64,000 nt of DNA from Hormiphora californensis (taxonomy: Eukaryota; Ctenophora; Tentaculata; Cydippida; Pleurobrachiidae), in assembly GCA_020137815.1 (NCBI GenBank), contig CM035360.1, positions 1,454,077-1,518,076 of the forward strand. Direction: 5' to 3'. Under the pieces are notes generated by a model. That model did no database searches, was not told the DNA's origin, and saw only the letters and a program-made list of their open reading frames with translations. A program made the translations under genes and the position numbers. This document shows positions 1-13,484 of this stretch, piece after piece; the first letter of the stretch is position 1; the number at the start of each line of letters is the position of its first letter.

Positions 1-33
1 TGACGAGAGAGAGAAAGCTCCGAGCAGTAGAGA

Positions 34-72
<39 letters not shown>

Positions 73-1849
73 CAGAGTTAAAGAGAGCTAGTTTATAAGC
101 CACTAGCCGGACTCTGCCCCATATTCGGAGATCTATTATTGGACGGCATCCACAACAGAGAGCAGCTAATTATATAACTTAGTTCTATCTTCCAGAACTG
201 CAGTAACAACACCGAACTACATGTAATATTAATTATGTTGTAGTATCGTTCTTGAGAGAAGGTTTAGAAGAAGATCTGAGCTTTGAGAGGTGGTGGTGAT
301 TGGTGGTACAGGTATGTTATAGCGTGCAAAATTCTAAACTGTGAGAGGAGGTTCGACTTACAATAATAAGGTCGTCTGGTTTTAAAAACTTACAATAATA
401 AGGTCATCTGGTTCACATGGTTGATTCATTTTAAAGGTATGTTGGAGCATTTGTCGTAAATCTTTCGCATTATGTGTTATCATCTAAGGGAATATTGAAG
501 TGAGTAGATTATAAATGTTTTGTCAAAAAGAATATATATGCAGGCGCCAATTCACCCACCCTAAGAATTATATTTTATAAAATCTATCTATCGTCTCAAC
601 ACCCATTTTTACATCAAGTCAACGACTCTCGATAATAAATACTATAGTCAGCGAGGCGGCTGTATAATCCTAGAAAAGTTTTAACTTCGCGTTACTGCTA
701 TTGCCGTGGCAACCAGAACATGAAAGTCTCTGACGTACTATTTACATCATTTCCATCACGATCTGTTTTACTTCAGTGATGAGAATTGAGATCAGAGCAA
801 TATGTAATTACATTTGTTTAAAAAAATGTTTGATAATAATTCTCGTGCGTTTACTATCCGATATACATACAAAACAATGGTTTGAATTTTTAAACTACAT
901 AATATCACGATTCACTAAATTATATTGACGACAAACCTAAGTCAAATTAGAAATACCCCTTTATTTTCTACAATAAACTAAACCCCCCCCCCCAGTAATT
1001 GGTGTAATTAATATTAATTACTAATTGGTGTAATTATGATAATTACCTGATCAGCAATGCCACTTATCTGAAGGTACAGGCACTGTAACGTGTCAGCTAC
1101 AACCTATCACGGAATATATTATGTTGTTATTGTATTGCACAAGAAATTAAAATGTCAAATGGTTGTGTTTTTTTACCAAGCTTTATTTAAGCCTGATCTA
1201 TTTCTAATGATGCCGAACCTCCAGCCGCTTCTGAATTTCTAATTTAACTTTTATCTCTCTACAATAATAATTCATCATGATCCTTAAAATAAGATCATTT
1301 CCTTTTGAATGAGGTCAATAATATAATATTGACTCTTTGACATTCCTTTATTATGTCATTTTTTGCGCATTTATAAGGAATCTGGTGAAGCCGAGAGAGA
1401 AAAACGAGAAAATTCTAGAGTGCTGCACTAAATAACAGAAGAAGAAAGCGAATACTGTCAGAAGAAACGAGTTATTGTATGACGTGACATATAATTGTTC
1501 TAGATCGATACAGAGAAACAGTAATAATATATTCCAGATCATAATTAGAAGATCTGTCAGATATTTTTATTATTTTCGATAAAAATAATTACTACTCCAT
1601 GATTCTGATGAAAATCATACTATTATTAAAGCAAATAGGGAAATGATGGGTGATGGTTTTTTTACCAAATATGGCACAAAATTCCTGGAAATGGCCTTTT
1701 GCACGTGTTGTCCCTAGAGGGACCCTGGCAACCTGCCAGCTTGAGCCTTAAACTGCACGTGCATCCTTGATTCATCTCTCTGCCGGTTGTGTGATTGATC
1801 GTTTGCTCGATTTGATCTGTTCACCCCCTGTTCACCACGTTTCGTGAAC
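1..1849. other. No gene recognised
   Basis: AT-rich sequence with a (GA)n tract near positions 39-68 and a C homopolymer near 986-994. Open frames here are short and look like chance. A 29-base motif that is tandemly repeated at about 2260 also occurs singly near 1594. Confidence 0.5.
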
Positions 1850-2169
1850 ATGACTACTCAACTTCAACACAATCGCCAGCGAGTTTGGAGGAGCCATATG
1901 TCCCAAACTGGCGCTGACGCCTATAGACTACGTGATAGAATCCTACAAAAGAGGTGATTATTATTCAAAAAATGTTGTCAACACACGTAATAACAAAGTA
2001 TCAATGGCACTAATAAGAAATGGCAGTAATACGTGAAAGTATTTTACAAGTGTGCTCCTTCATAAAATACTTCAGGACCTGGCAAAAGAGGACCCGTGGT
2101 TTTTCTGTCGAAAGAATCGCTGTGGTTAATTTACCTGATAAATTTACTGATTTTAAAAATTTCAAATGA
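1850..2169 (+). CDS. Possible small two-exon gene, 64 aa, unknown
   Basis: Exon 1 (1850-1953) starts at ATG and reads 34 codons plus two bases to a GTGATT donor. Exon 2 (2076-2169) follows a TTCAG acceptor, restores the frame and ends at TGA. The 122-base intron is the size of other short introns here. The product is rich in Arg, Gln and Lys (for example QHNRQRVWRSHMSQ), with no signal peptide or membrane segment. I recognise no family. It could equally be the first exons of a longer gene or a chance pairing; only the matching phase and codon-like look support it. Confidence 0.22.
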
Positions 2170-2259
2170 TACTACACTATTTGCTTAGTTTACTGTATGA
2201 CCATTGACCATCCCCGACATTCGCCCGTAGGGCGAGCGGGCTTACTAGTAATTACTAAT

Positions 2260-2390
2260 CCATGATTCCGATGAAAATAATTACTACTCCATGATTCCGA
2301 TGAAAATAATTACTACTCCATGATTCCGATGAAAATGATTACTACTCCATGATTCCGATGAAAATGATTACTACTCCATGATCCCTTACA
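2260..2390. repeat. 29-bp tandem repeat, about 4-5 copies
   Basis: The unit CCATGATTCCGATGAAAATA followed by ATTACTACT recurs about every 29 bases, and the last copies differ only at one or two positions. A diverged single copy lies near 1594. There are no spacers, so this is a short satellite and not a CRISPR array. Confidence 0.85.
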
Positions 2391-3249
2391 CACCTATAAA
2401 CACTTTTTTGTTCAGACCCGGGACGCTGTGAAACAGGGTCGAGGAAGGCAATATGAACACTGACCTGATCAACTGTTGAATGTGTTTGCAGGACGCCACT
2501 GACGGAAGAGGCAAGGCATTCTTTTAATAATTGCCGGTGATCATCGGATAGACTGACTAGGGAATGCCTGGAAAAACATTTGTTTAGGTTACATGGAGAA
2601 TCTGAATTTCGCATATTTTAAATGCGAAACATTCCGGCCCACCCCTTTTCCGCAAATTTTTCCCCCCTGACCCCACCCTACGGGATTTAAAAATCTGGGC
2701 GGGGAAATTTTGTTACTGGCCTCACTCACCGCACCTGCTCTAGCCATCCATTCTTTTAAACCTCCTTCATTTCTCTCCTTTAATTCTATGTTTTCTCTCT
2801 TCCCTCCCCCCTCGCGAATCTCATCTTTCTATAAATCCCCTTAACATCTCAACTCGACCCTATTCTTGACGATGCTGTATCCAAGAAAAGAAGGGGAAGA
2901 GGAAGAGAGAGGGGCACACAAAACGGGACCGACCCAAAGAAGCGACCTGAGAACTGACCTCGCGCGCGCACCACATACGCCCCCCATCAACTCTCCTCAG
3001 CTACTCTCTCCCTCGAAACAGGGATTTTACAGGTTTCCCCAGATGCAGCTTCCTCTCCTCTCCGTTAATCAGGATGCCTTCTCTCCGCCAGCGGTAGAAT
3101 AGCTTCCCCTTTACCTCCGACCCTAACTCTCTACTCTACTGCCCCGTCTTAACCGGTAATAAATTTTTTTCCAAACCGGACCCTACAGGGGTGAACTTTC
3201 ATAGATTCCCACTAGAATCATCTGATCCTTATATTTTTGTTCAGGTGAC

Positions 3250-6200
3250 TGACAAATGTATTAAACTCCAGAAAACAGTTGATCAAAACGTACGGCCAAT
3301 ACTTCCTCGGTAATCTGACGTACATTCGCCCTTCTCCGTACTGAGTCTTAATAAACCTCCTGATTGAAATATGGTGACGGCTGAATACACTGTTTCTCCT
3401 CATTTCACTGTAATTATTTCTAACCAGCGAGAGCTAGAGGTGTCTATTTTTGCCAAAAGGCCGAGCTTTTTAACAAGATGATGACCACTGATTATTGCCA
3501 CAAAATTGAATATTGGACATAGCCGCTACATCATTACCATCCGGATCCCTCAATTATATTGGAAATAATAATCACATTAAACTTCTCAGAAACAGACGAT
3601 ACAATAATTGTTCTGGTTTCTTAGAAATAGTTGCCATCCAGATCTGATGGCCGGGGAGGTACTTACAAAACAATTGCTAATCGAGGGATGGCAACCATTA
3701 GGACTGGATCATAAGATGCCATCTGTTCTTCCGTTATTATCTTCTCCCGTAACGATCTGGATAGATAAGGGAATTGGGGAATTGGTTCAAATTTTAGGAC
3801 AATTTGGTGATCTGCCTTCCAGTATCAATTGCACTGTTTTCGGGGCACAAAAAGGAAAATGCTGTACTGTTCATAACTTGTGGTTTTCATTAGGCACGGG
3901 GCCTGAAAAATATTAGATCGGGGGGGTCGTCACCTTTTATTTTGCCCACTTTTGCCCACATTTGCCCACATGGGCAAACCAAAATCTCAAAAAACAAGTA
4001 TAATGTGGGCAAAGTGGGCAAAAAGTGGGCAAAAATAGTATAAGCATCAAAAATTTACCAGAAACCCTCTGTGACAAATGTTTTTCACACTCCAATGTCT
4101 TCCAAGAGGTCCCCTCTATCGATTCCAACCGATAAATAATGTACTTACTTATGACTAAGGGTTGATAAGGCTCCATGTCCGACTGGACAAAAGTGGGGCA
4201 AAAAAATTTGGCAAAATTAGGCAAAGGCCAGTGATTTTTCGTCATTTTGGGGCTATTAGGGAACGATCATAAAAAAGGTTTTTTCCACTTGCTTTTACCC
4301 AAATGGGGCCCCCAAAAACCCAAAAAATTTTCCACCCCAAACCTGTGAGAACGTGCCTAAAATGACCCAATTTTCCCTTTTTTTGCCAACATATTTGCCA
4401 TTTCCCAGTTGGATATGGACCCTTATAAACCCTGAGCAATAATTTAAATCGTTGGAATCGATGGGGGGGACCTCTAGGAGGACATTGGGTTTAAAACCTT
4501 TGTCACAGAACGATTACCTGGTTGGGGAGCAATATTTTTATGGTTTTAAAATTTTTTTGGCCTACTTTTGCCACTTTCCCACTTTTCCCCACTTTTGCCC
4601 AGTGGGCAAATAAAAATTTAAGAATAATGTGGGCATGGGCAAAAAAAAGGGAAAACGTACCCCCATTAGATCGTTCCAGGAATAATTAATTTCTGGAACA
4701 AAAATACATTACATCAGGCTAGTTGTTTCTGGAAGAGTATGGTTGTAGGGGTGTTTCCCTGTCTGAAAGCTCGGGGGTCATGGCTTTTGATTACAACACT
4801 CCCGAATTTAACCAGAGAAAGGGGGGTTGTTTATAGGTGAAGTGTTTTGTGTTCCAACCATTTTAAAATGGTTGGGGGGGTTAAGGTCAGGTTAAACCAC
4901 AGTTGTTGACCCACAGGTATCGGTTTCACGCCCCTCCTTTCTCCCTCCCCATCCCTTAGCAATGTATCCTGTCCCACTTCTTTTCCATTTCCCTTTCGGT
5001 CCACCCTTTTCCCCCTCCGTCTTCTTTCGGTCCCCAAACCATCAGCTCTTTTTCCGTTCCCCAACACAAACCCCGACTCTATAATTTTCTTTCGCCTAAA
5101 AGGGGACTTAACCTTTCACACGTCCTTGTTCCCCAAGATTTCTAGGATTTTGTTTGTGCCTCCCCCTCTCCCCCACCTGGTTGCCCACTATAATGATTGG
5201 CCATCGAGAAAAGGATTCATACGCCTTTTATCTATAAAAGAATCTCTTCTCCCTCTGCTCCCCCGTTTTAGTTCCCGTTCCCGCCCCAGGTGGGCATTCC
5301 CAAAACTTCCACCCCACCCCAAAACCCCCCCCCCCAAACCCCCCGGGGGCCCCCATATAAAATGTGTAAACCTCTCATAGGACGATGGGGGCTGGTGGTG
5401 AGAGCTGTTATAGAATGACCGGACTATTCCTCCCCGCCGCCGCATGGGGTCAGGCGATGGAGAGAAAATGGATAAAGGAGAGCTCCTCTCTGCACAGGCC
5501 ATCATGGTTCCAGTTTCAGAACTTACAGGATGATCGACAAGGAAACGAGAAACGAAATCTTGAGACGTTAAATGATAAGAAAGAAAGATAGGGGATGTCA
5601 TGTGATATCTTACTTGTAGGTACGATTTCCTACTCAAAGCCAAGATTTCAAACAAAAATAACCGGACTCTTTTTCTCTTTTGTTCCGACGTCTTTTTCTC
5701 TTTACAACTTTTATTCCACAAATATTATATAACCTACCCTATTATTAAAGACACGTACAGATTCATCCAAAATGACCCCCCCCCCTCTAATGACTCTGCC
5801 CCGCCCAACATTATATCCAGTGTCAAATATGCGTGTTACTATGACGACAAAGAATACTCAGCAGCATATATCACACATTGTAAACACCTGCATCTGGTTG
5901 TCATGGAACTACTATATAATGAGCATCATATCAAACACTATTTCTCCACTCTCCAGTATAATATAATAAGAGGGAGGTCTGGGGGTCAAACATGAACTGA
6001 GGTTTACTGGGTATTTTTGATTTTAACCCGTCATTTTACCTTATTCAAACTTTTCCCCCTTGAAAATCGAACCACCGAAGTGTATCTACAATCTTCGGGT
6101 ACTTTTTAAAATCTTTAAAAACAGGGGTCTCTAAATTTCGTTCGGAGCGCGGGGAAACTTTGTATTTGCCGTGCTAAAAGACGGGTTAAAATACCGGGTA

Positions 6201-8083
6201 ATTTTGTTTGGGCTGAAAATAAGGGATTAATACGGTTTCGGGTCAGCTGACCCGGGTGCCGGGGAAATTTGTGCAAAACTGGAAAGGTTGAAAGGGCTTC
6301 TATGATATCTGCTGAGACCTGCGACCGAAAACAAGCCTTCCGAGGCTAGTCTTGTGGCAAAATATCGGATGGGTTGAATGTGTGATCAGACAAATATATA
6401 ATTTAGTGTGATAGATGTGTTATCAACAATAAAAGTGGGTGTCCAACAAAGATTTTAAAGTGAGTGATAGAAAAGAGATCACTAAAGTGGAGTTTGGGGA
6501 TTGGGCTGGTGCGGATGAAGCCCAATCTAAATTAGTGTGAAGTGTCAAAATGGAGATAAGACTCACAGCCGTGATCTCTAGTTTCCTCTCTCTTTCCCTC
6601 TTTTCCCCCCTTTTTTCTTTTGTCCTCCCTGTCCCCTTTTCCCTTTCTCCCTTCTCCTCCCCCCATTTCCCCCCCTCCCCCCTCCACCCCCCCCCCTTTT
6701 TGTCCACCCCTCATTCTTTCTTCTCCCTTTTTTTCTTTAAATTGAAAACCTTTTTTTTTCCCCATTCCCCCAAACGAAAGAAAAAAAAACAAAGAGTCTG
6801 ATTCGGAAATATTATAACCCTCTTTTACATTATAGAGGGTTTCGCCGTTGCGGAGAGAGAGGGTCGAAAAATGAAAGGAAAACCTACCGTGTGGTCTGAG
6901 TTCCTCGCTCTCCAGTATGTGATTAGGAACGTTACTTCCAGCTGCCAGACACTCTGTAGCAAAACCCAGAGTTTTCCGAAAATGTTCACCATCGTAGGCT
7001 CTTCTTCTGGAAACTTCTCTCCCTTTGCGAAAAGGTGGTGATATACTAGGTAGTGGTGTTTAGTTATAAGATTTGTGATAGAGTTGTCTCGCTCTCCGCT
7101 CTCTCTCTGCTCTCGCGCTCGCTCTTCTCTCTCTCTCTGCTCTCTCTCTCTCTCTCTCCTCTCTCCCTTTTCTTTCTGCTGGATATATTGGATGAAATAT
7201 GAACTTCCAGCCTACTGCTGCACGACTTCCAAGGAAGCTGAGTGATAAACTCTCTACCCTGCCAGATTTCTCCCTCTCTTTATTTCTTTCTCCCTCCCTC
7301 TCTCACGCCACATGAGAATATACGTTGAATAATATGCACATAGTGTTTGAAAAAATGCGGCCCCCTGGGAATTTGTGTTAAACTGCTGTCACGTTAAACC
7401 CTGGCGGACTGTTTAGTGCATGGTCAACACTTTATTCACCTGTTCTAACAATTTGACGACAACACACTTCCTACATCTATCCAACAATTTTATTATTTGT
7501 AGATCCTAGAGGCTAGAATAAATAGATAAAATTACTGAAGGCTTTTAACACTATATATTATATATAATAACAGGGCGGGCCTAATTTACCTGTCTTTCTT
7601 CAATTGTGATTAAATTTCAGGGATATCGGAATGTTATTGTAATCTAGCAAGGAGGAGAGGAGAGAGACGGCATAGAATACCTCGATTATGCTGGCTCTGA
7701 ACAGTCACCTCAGCCTGCCTAAACTGACAGAGAATATGAGTAAACAGAGAACTTAGAGCTGAAAACAATAATAGAGAGAATCATTACTGAAGTTGTTAGC
7801 CAGACAGACAGTGAAGTAGAGAGATGTATGACTTGTGTGTACAAGCTTTGGTTTAGTAGAGCTTTAGTACAGCCTAGACAATTTTGTACTATAAACAGAC
7901 GGATATATACTAACTACCTTGTTCTCTCTCTTGAACCTTGTTCTATCTCTCCTGAACTTTGTCCTGGGCACGTGCTGCAGTAAACGTGTATTCTTCAAGA
8001 CCAGATAATCCCAGCTCTCACCCTCCCAAGTTATAGGGTACCAATCATGAATTATTTAAGAGAGAGAGAGGGAGAGAGAGATT

Positions 8084-8143
<60 letters not shown>

Positions 8144-9051
8144 GACTACGTCTGCTCAAGTGTATTGCAGGTGTATGTTGGATGTGTGCATGGGGCGGCT
8201 ACTGGTTTATTAAAATTATCATAATTCGATGCTAAGTTATTATGGGTTAATTCAATAATGTTTATTCCCCTCTGGTCCTCTGGTCCTCTCTCTCTCTCTC
8301 TCTCTCTCACTCTCATTACCCTTTATCTCTAAACCAGCCGGGGTATGTCGTATTGGGCTTTCACATCTACCATCACTGCGTATTAGAGAGAAAGAGAGAG
8401 AGAAGCTAGGAGAGAGATATAGATAGAGAGAGATATAAGAGAAGCGCTAGAGTGTTGTGGGGATATAGAGCGCATAGAGCGATAGATCTCTCTCTCTCTC
8501 TCTCTCGCTCTATCTCTCTCTTCTCTATCTCCTCTCTCTCTCTCCTCTCTTCTCTCTCTCGCTCCCCTCTCTCTCCTTGAATTATTCACATGTGTTTACA
8601 CAGCCGCACGCGGTACCAAACACATGCTTTATAAACCTTTATATATTTAAGATCTTGCCGTTGTACGGACAGAAAACAAACGGACGAAAATATAGTGCCC
8701 TACCTATTATTCTAGCTATATTCAATACAAATTGGATGACAATACGACTGTACATGTACGAAGATGTTCATAGTCACATGACTTGGTTAATTTGTGTCAC
8801 ACAAATTTACAGCCATCTTTAAATGTTGAAGAAGATGAAGAGAGATGATGAGATAAAAACGAAAAGAGAGGGAGCAAAGAGCGCGATTCGAGAGCGAAGC
8901 GCTCGACAGCTAGCGCGCGGGCAGCAATCGTGATATCTGGATTGGAGATCATTGCAGGGGGAGAGAGCTAAAAGGATGGAGAGACAGAAATATAGAAAAA
9001 CAGGATGTTAGAAGATACAGCGCTAGAAGGAGAGAGACATACAGAGATACG

Positions 9052-9118
<67 letters not shown>

Positions 9119-9660
9119 AGAGGAGGAGAGTCTCGCAATATCTCTCTGAGCGAGAGAGAGAGAGATATTTCAAGAGAGGGAGGGAGAGAGAGTAATTAGA
9201 TAATCTGGCAGTAATGAAGTAATTCTTAGCCGTACACACACACGCACACGCACACGCATAGTTTTCATACTATACACACACACAGTGGCTATCCATTGCT
9301 TCGGTTCACGTGGGTGTCAATGAATATCTTTATTATATAGACGTCAGTTGCTGTTCAACCACCACGCCCATATAAAATAAATACACATTTTAGATTTTGG
9401 ATTCCAAAAGTGAATAAAGATTTTGGATGTGGAATGATATCCAAGATTCGAGGAAGCCTTTGACGTTGCCATCATGTATGATTGTGTAGCTACTAGCTAC
9501 TACTATATTCATGTCGAATGAATGCTAAAGATAGCGCAGTGAGAGATGGAGAGATAATAGAGAGAGAGAGAGAGAGAGACGAGAGAGAGAGAGCAGAGAG
9601 AGAAGGAGAGCTCTCGCGCTCTCTCTCTCTCTCTCTCCTTTTATCTCTCCTCTCTCACGC

Positions 9661-9714
<54 letters not shown>

Positions 9715-10647
9715 TCTCTCTCCTCTCTCCTGCTTCTTCCTCTGCTCTAAGTCTTTCTCGCCTAGGCGTCTGCTCCATTTTCCTCATACCTTGCGCGCTC
9801 TCTTCTCTCTCTCTCTCCTCTCTCTCTCTGCTCTTTTTCTCTCTTTCTCCCTCACTCTCCCCCACGAGAGAGATGACATACCGGTATTGACGTGAAGCCC
9901 TCGTCTCCTCTGGTATACTATTCTTTACAATCACCCACACTGATTCCATGACCCTCTGTTGGGCCTTTTTCAATCGTTCTATCAATTTCTGACATCTGAG
10001 GAAGAGGAAAAGTGATTGACAAACAGCTGGACTCCCTCTCTCTAGATCGAGAAAAGTAAGAGATAATAAAAAAAGATAATAACATACTTGACAGATGGTT
10101 ATGCAATTCCTACCTGTCAAATACTAGGCATAAAGCAATGACGTTTGGGTTGACGTTATGCTATATTTAGATGGTTTCAGTACTTTCAAAGTCTTTATGC
10201 CAAAAATTCTAAGAAAGAAAGGCTTTTCCGCGGAAGGATTTGAACTGATAACGACATAATGTTGACAACTTAATATGATTCTAGGAGGACAAGATATCAA
10301 CAACTCAGTCGCTCGGGGGCGAATCACTCACGAGCACATGCATAGTGTCGACCGTATCGCATTGACGAAAGTCGCGATAGTTCGTTAGGGTTTCCTAAAC
10401 CCGACACTCCCAAGGAAGGAAGATATATCAACAGGATTCCTGTTGACAACACTCACCTATTGGGTTCTTTGCTCCCATCAAAACTGTCCAAATCATCAGC
10501 GATCCGCTGCAATTCCAGATCCGCATGGAAGAACTTGGCAAGAGGGTTATCCGACCGCTGTAACAAAATCGGATCGATGGTGGAGGTTGAGGTGGAGTTG
10601 GATGTCAGGGAGAGCCGGAGCCAACTTGGAAACTTGATACAAGGCAT
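3250..10647 (-). CDS. ZFYVE28: Lst2/ZFYVE28-like protein, 5' exons (partial)
   Basis: Lst2 proteins are FYVE-domain endosomal regulators of EGFR signalling. Three exons fit the conserved N-terminal region. Exon 1 is 10647-10457 and holds LAKFFHADLELQ and DLDSFDGSKEPNR, matching the family block ARFYYADEELNQ...LDSLDGRKDP. Exon 2 is 9995-9882 (CQKLIERLKKAQQRV, SIPEETRASRQYR). Exon 3 is 7045-6888 (FATECLAAGSNV, matching the family's GAECLAAGS). Phases agree at both junctions (2 then 2) and exon 3 ends in phase 1. A fourth, weaker exon at 3340-3250 begins in phase 1 and contains RFDQLFS followed, after a one-base frame break, by EFNTFVSHL, resembling the family FDVLFAEFELSYVS. An exon between 3 and 4 seems missing, and the rest, including the FYVE domain, would lie left of the window. 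Start chosen at the Met before CIKFPSWL; upstream Mets are possible. Confidence 0.68.
3930..4650. repeat. Diverged repeat rich in TGGGCAAA / TTTGCCCA
   Basis: Both ends hold runs of TTTTGCCCACTTTTGCCCA and its complement AGTGGGCAAAAAGTGGGC, giving an imperfect inverted-repeat layout. Probably a decayed foldback element in the putative Lst2 intron. No coding capacity was recognised. Confidence 0.45.
4651..6887. other. Intron-like sequence, no exon recognised
   Basis: Contains polypyrimidine-rich stretches (4930-5060 and 6590-6740) that create long but compositionally biased open frames. I did not find the Lst2 segment that should link exon 3 to the candidate fourth exon. Confidence 0.4.
7046..9881. 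repeat. Lst2 intron filled with GA/CT microsatellites
   Basis: Main tracts are (CT)n near 7086-7165, (GA)n 8060-8140, (CT)n 8285-8310, (CT)n 8480-8575, (GA)n 9052-9112 and (CT)n 9612-9715. The open frames across them encode only Arg-Glu or Ser-Leu repeats and are not genes. Confidence 0.85.
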
Positions 10648-11785
10648 GGTCATGTGTGTGTAATGGGTAACAGTGACCACTATGATAGACACAAGACGTT
10701 GGTAACGATGGGACGAAATGAGATGGATTTTTAGGTCAACAAAAACAATCCTCCGGGCTAAGAATAGCTTCCGTGTTGTGTGTATATATGCAGGTCATGT
10801 GATCCTGTGCAGTGAGTTATGAACAAGATGAGTAAGAGATAGGGAGAGAGAGAGGGAAAGAGAGATATGTATAGAGAAAGTGAGAGAAAGAGAAAGAGAG
10901 ATATGTACTGAGAAAGAAAGCTGAGAGAGAGAGGGCAGTTGCCTACAAACTTCCGCAGTGTCTATACTATGTACATGTATATCGGAGAAAACTGCATGTT
11001 TGCACTATGTACTAGTACACGGAGTGTTCTACAGAATAGTCTCTTGTTGGAAGAGTGGTGGAAGTACCTTGTTGGAAAAGTGGTGCTTCTGTTGTTATGT
11101 TCTAACCCTCTTTTAAATTTGGGGCAAGGAGAGAGATGGTCGAGCAAGGAGAGAGTGTTTCTGTGCGTGACCCGACCACTGCATGATCTTAAACCTCCAT
11201 AACCAGAGCGGCTAATTTTCTGTGGTTATGCGGTGAACGAAATACCGCTGTGGTGTTGTGGAAATATAATAAACACATTCTAACACTAAACCATGAACCA
11301 TAGTATGTTACTGAACAGTGAACAGTAGAAATTGGAACTATTAGTTAGTTGAGTGACTGGGAGACCAATTAAATTGTTTGTTTCTCGAAAATATTCTAAG
11401 AAACTGGTGGGCAGTTGGTTGAGGTTTGAGTGAATAGGATACAGGTTGGGAACGTACCCGGGGGAGACGTGTGTGTGACATTTAAAGTACTTACCCTTGG
11501 TCTAAAGATGATGCGACGTAGGGAAAACATTGCACATTTTAACAACCCAGCAATCTCATTTAAAACCTGCCATACGATATATTTGATTAAACGAGGGAAA
11601 GATAGTGAGAAATGAGATGGAGGTCAAGGACAGGCAACAAGAAAGCACTGGAGCGAGCTTACGAAAGAAGGAGTTGAAATTAAAAGGACAGAGCACGAGA
11701 GAGGGATGGCGAGTGTGAAGAAGATTTTGCACGTGAAAACTTCGGACTGTTTATGGGTTCAATTTTCTCTCTGAAAGAGAAGAAA

Positions 11786-11808
11786 GAGTGAGAGAGAGAG
11801 AGAGAGAG

Positions 11809-11870
<62 letters not shown>
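11786..11870. repeat. (GA)n microsatellite
   Basis: Nearly uninterrupted GA dinucleotides over about 85 bases. Confidence 0.95.
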
Positions 11871-11873
<3 letters not shown>

Positions 11874-12406
11874 CTAAAGATAGAGAATGAATGGAACGAG
11901 TCTTCACAAGGAGGTAAGCAACGTGGTGAATTAAAGCGATCAAGTACACAATTAACAAGTTATAGCGACCCCTTTTTAAAACACGAGACAGTGTCAAGCA
12001 AGATGCATGAAAACGCCTGACCTCTGTCATCAATTTATGATAGCTCATAGTTTTAACAATAGCACTAGCATAATGGAATGTTCTCAAAACAAACTTTCAG
12101 GAGAGTCGACCACAGAGAACTATCACTCTAAACAAAAGTCTGAATTCTAGAAATAAAATGTAAAGGCTAGAGCGGCTACTCAAATGTCAACTAGAATGCA
12201 ATATTGCAATGGAAGCCGTAATTATCAGTTATCACGGCTCTAGTCGAAATACAGCCAATGAGATAGGGTGTTTCAATAACCAAGAAGAAAAGGTATTCTG
12301 ACCTCTGTATGGCTTTTCAAAGTCAAAATAAATAAGTCTGATTCAGAATAAATATGACTGAGTGCCAGAAAAATGTCATACAACTATTTTTTCCCTACCC
12401 GGGTGA

Positions 12407-12439
12407 TTGCCGAAGGCAATCACCCGGGATGATGTTTTT
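12407..12439. repeat. Perfect short palindrome
   Basis: CCCGGGTGATTGCC and its complement GGCAATCACCCGGG flank a GAAG centre, giving a perfect hairpin. Short palindromes of this kind are often the end of a foldback or Helitron-like element; no partner end was found. Confidence 0.7.
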
Positions 12440-12835
12440 AGCACGCACGTGCTAAAAAGATCATTCAGGGTTTAGAAATCAGCAGATTGTGTAGTTAACT
12501 AAAATGTCCGTCCGTCCGTCTGTCCACCGTTACACATAGCAACAAAGTCTGCTCCTTCATAAATATTTCAACTCACACTTTGTTGATGCAACAAAGGAAA
12601 TGATTAATACGCATTGTGGCGCGCAATTACTCACTCGTATCACTTCCTACTTTCACCTGAAATCACTTTGGGTACCCTACAGCCGTACCATGACGTGGTA
12701 GCAAGTCTTCCAAGCATGAAACTACTATCACACAATAATTGCAAGTGACTGGTGCTAAGAATTAAGATGACTGAGGCCTGAGGGTAAAGGTGAAGCGCTT
12801 GGTCACCAACTAGGGTCTCCTAAGCAACTGTCTTA

Positions 12836-12891
12836 GTTATCATAGCAACTGCCTTGGTTACCATAGCAACCACCCTGGTTACCATAGCAAC
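12836..12891. promoter_or_regulatory. Cluster of three RFX-type X-boxes
   Basis: Two exact copies of GTTACCATAGCAAC (12857-12870 and 12878-12891) and one near copy, GTTATCATAGCAAC (12836-12849), are spaced 21 bases apart. Each exact copy fits the RFX consensus GTNRCC-NN-RGYAAC. They lie between the divergent Lst2-like and CPEB genes, about 1.2 kb upstream of CPEB. They may instead be a short tandem repeat that happens to match. Confidence 0.5.
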
Positions 12892-13245
12892 TAACATCGT
12901 ATCAGCCAAAAATTGCTCTTAAAGTGCAAAATTCATCGGAAAATCTGAATTTGAAGCTCATTCATTAATTTTTCACCCATCTGGGGCAGGGAAACACCGC
13001 ATTATGAATACATAATGCAATAATTCTTGTTTATGGTTCCATGCCCCTACACCGACCACTGTCTGGGAGGTTCTAGAGGTAAAACCGCTCTTGTTAAAGG
13101 GTTCCTACCCCTGACCAGGACTACCAGGCGTGCAGAGGAGTACCAAACCTCGGCCGGTACTAAAAATCAAGCCAAAAAATATATTTTAGTTTCCAATCTT
13201 CCCGGGCCAGCGTCAATTTGAATGAGAAATGGGAAAAATGGTATT

Positions 13246-13484
13246 TACTACCATAGTGGAAGAACTTACGGTAATTCCCACGCCCCGTGGGAAAGTTTTT
13301 CGACCGTGGGAAAGTTTTCAAACCGTGGGAAAAGAGAGATACATACAATAAGTATAAAAAATAAATCTTTTTTTCTTAGTTATTGTATGTATCTCTCTTT
13401 TCCCACGGTTTGAAAACTTTCTCACGGTCGAAAAACTTTCCCACGGGGCGTGGGAATTACCGTAAGAGCTTCCACTACCAATAA
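13246..13484. mobile_element. Foldback MITE, about 240 bp
   Basis: Two arms of about 100 bases (13246-13345 and 13384-13484) are near-perfect inverted repeats. The left arm contains GGTAATTCCCACGCCCCGTG, and its complement appears in the right arm. The loop is short and AT-rich. No coding capacity. Confidence 0.85.

Noticed and set aside
2260-2390. CRISPR-like appearance of a 29-base repeat
   Set aside because: Copies are contiguous without spacers and the genome is eukaryotic.
6888-7045. A frame break in Lst2 exon 3 suggested by KFPEE in a second frame
   Set aside because: With the acceptor at 7046 the exon reads through in one frame to FATECLAAGS with matching phase, so no shift is needed; the KFPEE match is likely chance.
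9005-9199. Arg-Glu and Ser-Leu repeat open frames over GA/CT tracts, here and at many other places
   Set aside because: They arise because GA/CT repeats have no stop codon in several frames. No unique protein sequence is attached.
10210-10290. tRNA-like GGATTTGAACTGATAACGAC
   Set aside because: The T-arm does not pair and no cloverleaf can be drawn.
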